This document shows, one piece after another, positions 5,891 through 6,806 of a stretch of 6,806 bases of DNA. The DNA is from Clostridia bacterium. Its GTDB lineage: Bacteria; Bacillota; Clostridia; Christensenellales; UBA1242. The notes beneath the pieces were generated by a model, which made no database searches, was not told the origin of the DNA, and worked only from the letters and a program-made list of their open reading frames with translations. The DNA lies in contig JAFVTB010000101.1 in the NCBI GenBank assembly GCA_017503445.1, forward strand, positions 1-6,806, read 5' to 3'. Position 1 is the stretch's first letter, and each line of letters opens with the position of its first letter. The position numbers and the translations under genes were made by a program.

Positions 5891-5919
5891 TTGACTTGGA
5901 AAAAATAGCATTGTATAAT
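5891..5919 (+). promoter_or_regulatory. Strong sigma-A promoter of the secreted-protein gene
   Basis: TTGACT (5891-5896), a 17-base spacer and a perfect TATAAT (5914-5919). The start of transcription would be near 5926, giving a leader of about 43 bases. The 100 bases between the upstream terminator and this promoter hold no gene that I can support; they contain only a short CTGCGTTT direct repeat (5807-5814 and 5820-5827). Confidence 0.85.
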
Positions 5920-5968
5920 TAAGCCGTAAAAGACATAAACAATAAATGAATAGATAAGGAGATTTCTT

Positions 5969-6806
5969 ATGAAAAAATCACGCGTTTTCACGCTGGGTTT
6001 GGTTGGTTTTTTAACCGCCGTAACAGCGTTTAGCACGCTTGCCGCCACCTCGGGGGGGGGGGGCGCTTTTACGCAATTTAAGCGATAAAAACGCGCTTTC
6101 CAGCGCCTCTTTAAGCGGGCAAAATGCCAACGAAAATTTAACCCCTGAAGAACAATTATTAAATGGCACTCTTGAACTTAATCCCGAAAATGACCCGGTG
6201 ATTTATACAACCGATTATGGGCTGGATATCCGCTGGCACTTAACCGGTTATAAGGAAGATCCTTCAACGTTGGATAAAATTCCATCTGGTGAAAGACTTG
6301 CAGGTTATGCATACATTGAAGCCGCAGGAGTGAAGTGGGCAATTATTGGATATTCATCAACTATCACTATCAAGGGTTTAACGGGACAAATCAATCTTGC
6401 CAATATTCTTGCCACATATTCATCATTTAGTGGATATGCAACTGAGTCAATATGGTCATTATTACAAAAACAAGAAGCGGATAATACTGATGCAGGCACG
6501 GAACTTTATGATGTTTATAAAAATGTTGACAGTGATGTTTATAACTCAAGTGCAGTAACAGCAGTTTATTCAAATCCTGCACCACTTTTCCCAAATGCAA
6601 TAGAAATAGAGTTAACTGAGGATAGCGAACTTCAAGCAGATGAGGTTTTGTGTTTTACGCAAAATCTTCTTCCAAACTCTGCAGTTCAATTTAATACTTA
6701 TAGTTCTAATGATTATAGTGGCTCATATTTAGAAACTTATTGTGATACATGGTACAAAAACAATCTTAAATCTTCTTTAGATTCATACATTGTTGAAAAA
6801 ACATTA
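5969..6806 (+). CDS. Secreted or surface protein, frameshifted at a poly-G tract and running off the window
   Basis: Function not recognised. AAGGAG at 5956-5961 precedes ATG 5969 by seven bases. Residues 1-26 form a classic signal peptide: basic MKKSR, a hydrophobic core (VFTLGLVGFLTAVTAF) and a cleavable STLAA end. Codon 28 enters a run of 12 G, after which this frame stops at 6086-6088 (39 residues). Another frame is open from the G tract to the window end, about 245 codons; a tract of 11 G would join the two as one protein. The downstream part is Ser/Tyr/Asn-rich, has few cysteines, and includes DPVIYTTDYGLDIRWH near its start. Its last visible segment (SYLETYCDTWYKNNL then IVEKTL) faintly recalls DUF6273-type surface domains of gut Clostridia, a weak resemblance. 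It uses TTA for leucine far more than its neighbours (about 14 times by hand count, against about 3 in the 501-codon SPOCS gene). The break may be real, switchable or a sequence error. Confidence 0.75.
6052..6063 (+). repeat. Homopolymer run of 12 G inside the coding region
   Basis: Twelve consecutive G sit directly after the signal-peptide codons of the secreted-protein gene, in an otherwise AT-leaning window where no comparable G run occurs. Lengths of 8, 11 or 14 G would keep the downstream frame open; 12 does not. Such tracts are classic sites of slipped-strand mispairing and also of sequencing or assembly error. Confidence 0.9.

Noticed and set aside
5836..6048. 70-codon minus-strand open frame opposite the signal peptide, including an apparent hydrophobic stretch
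   Set aside because: It is the complement of the signal-peptide and promoter region; hydrophobicity comes from the A/T-rich promoter DNA and there is no ribosome binding site.

Overview
The window looks like a chromosomal segment of a low-to-moderate GC, Gram-positive-type bacterium of the class Clostridia (Bacillota), possibly an uncultured lineage. Reasons: it has a Veg-family protein next to a SPOCS (DUF3794)-LysM protein, a pairing at home in Clostridia; its ribosome binding sites are strong AAGGAGG types; its promoters fit a consensus sigma-A pattern; intrinsic hairpin-plus-T terminators are frequent; and TGA is used as a stop (end of hslV). No finer taxonomy can be supported from the sequence alone.

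Layout from left to right. (1) hslV (5' end missing) and hslU overlap by one base and encode the ATP-dependent HslVU/ClpQY protease. (2) trxA, a small thioredoxin, is a single-gene unit with its own promoter and a strong terminator. (3) A two-gene iron-sulfur operon encodes a cysteine desulfurase (IscS/NifS type) and an IscU/NifU-N-like scaffold, led by a near-consensus promoter (TTGACA-17-TAGAAT) and ended by a bidirectional terminator. No iscR, iscA, hscA/B or fdx accompanies it. (4) veg lies on the minus strand and converges on the iscU-like gene. (5) Divergent from veg is a 501-residue three-repeat SPOCS/LysM protein, related in architecture to the spore coat morphogenesis protein SipL, with a very strong ribosome binding site and a plausible sporulation sigma-E-like promoter. 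(6) At the right edge, a strong sigma-A promoter drives a signal-peptide-bearing secreted or surface protein. Its reading frame is broken by a run of 12 G immediately after the signal peptide and continues open to the window end if one G is removed.

The left four-fifths is mostly housekeeping: protein quality control, thiol redox, sulfur mobilisation and Fe-S assembly. The three points most worth attention are the homopolymer G tract, which could be a phase-variation switch or a sequence error; the IscU-like scaffold, which lacks two of the usual cluster/metal ligands and has an altered LPPVK motif while carrying extra cysteines; and the sigma-E-like promoter of the SPOCS gene interleaved with the divergent veg promoter. 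I found no CRISPR array, transposase, tRNA, rRNA or attachment site.
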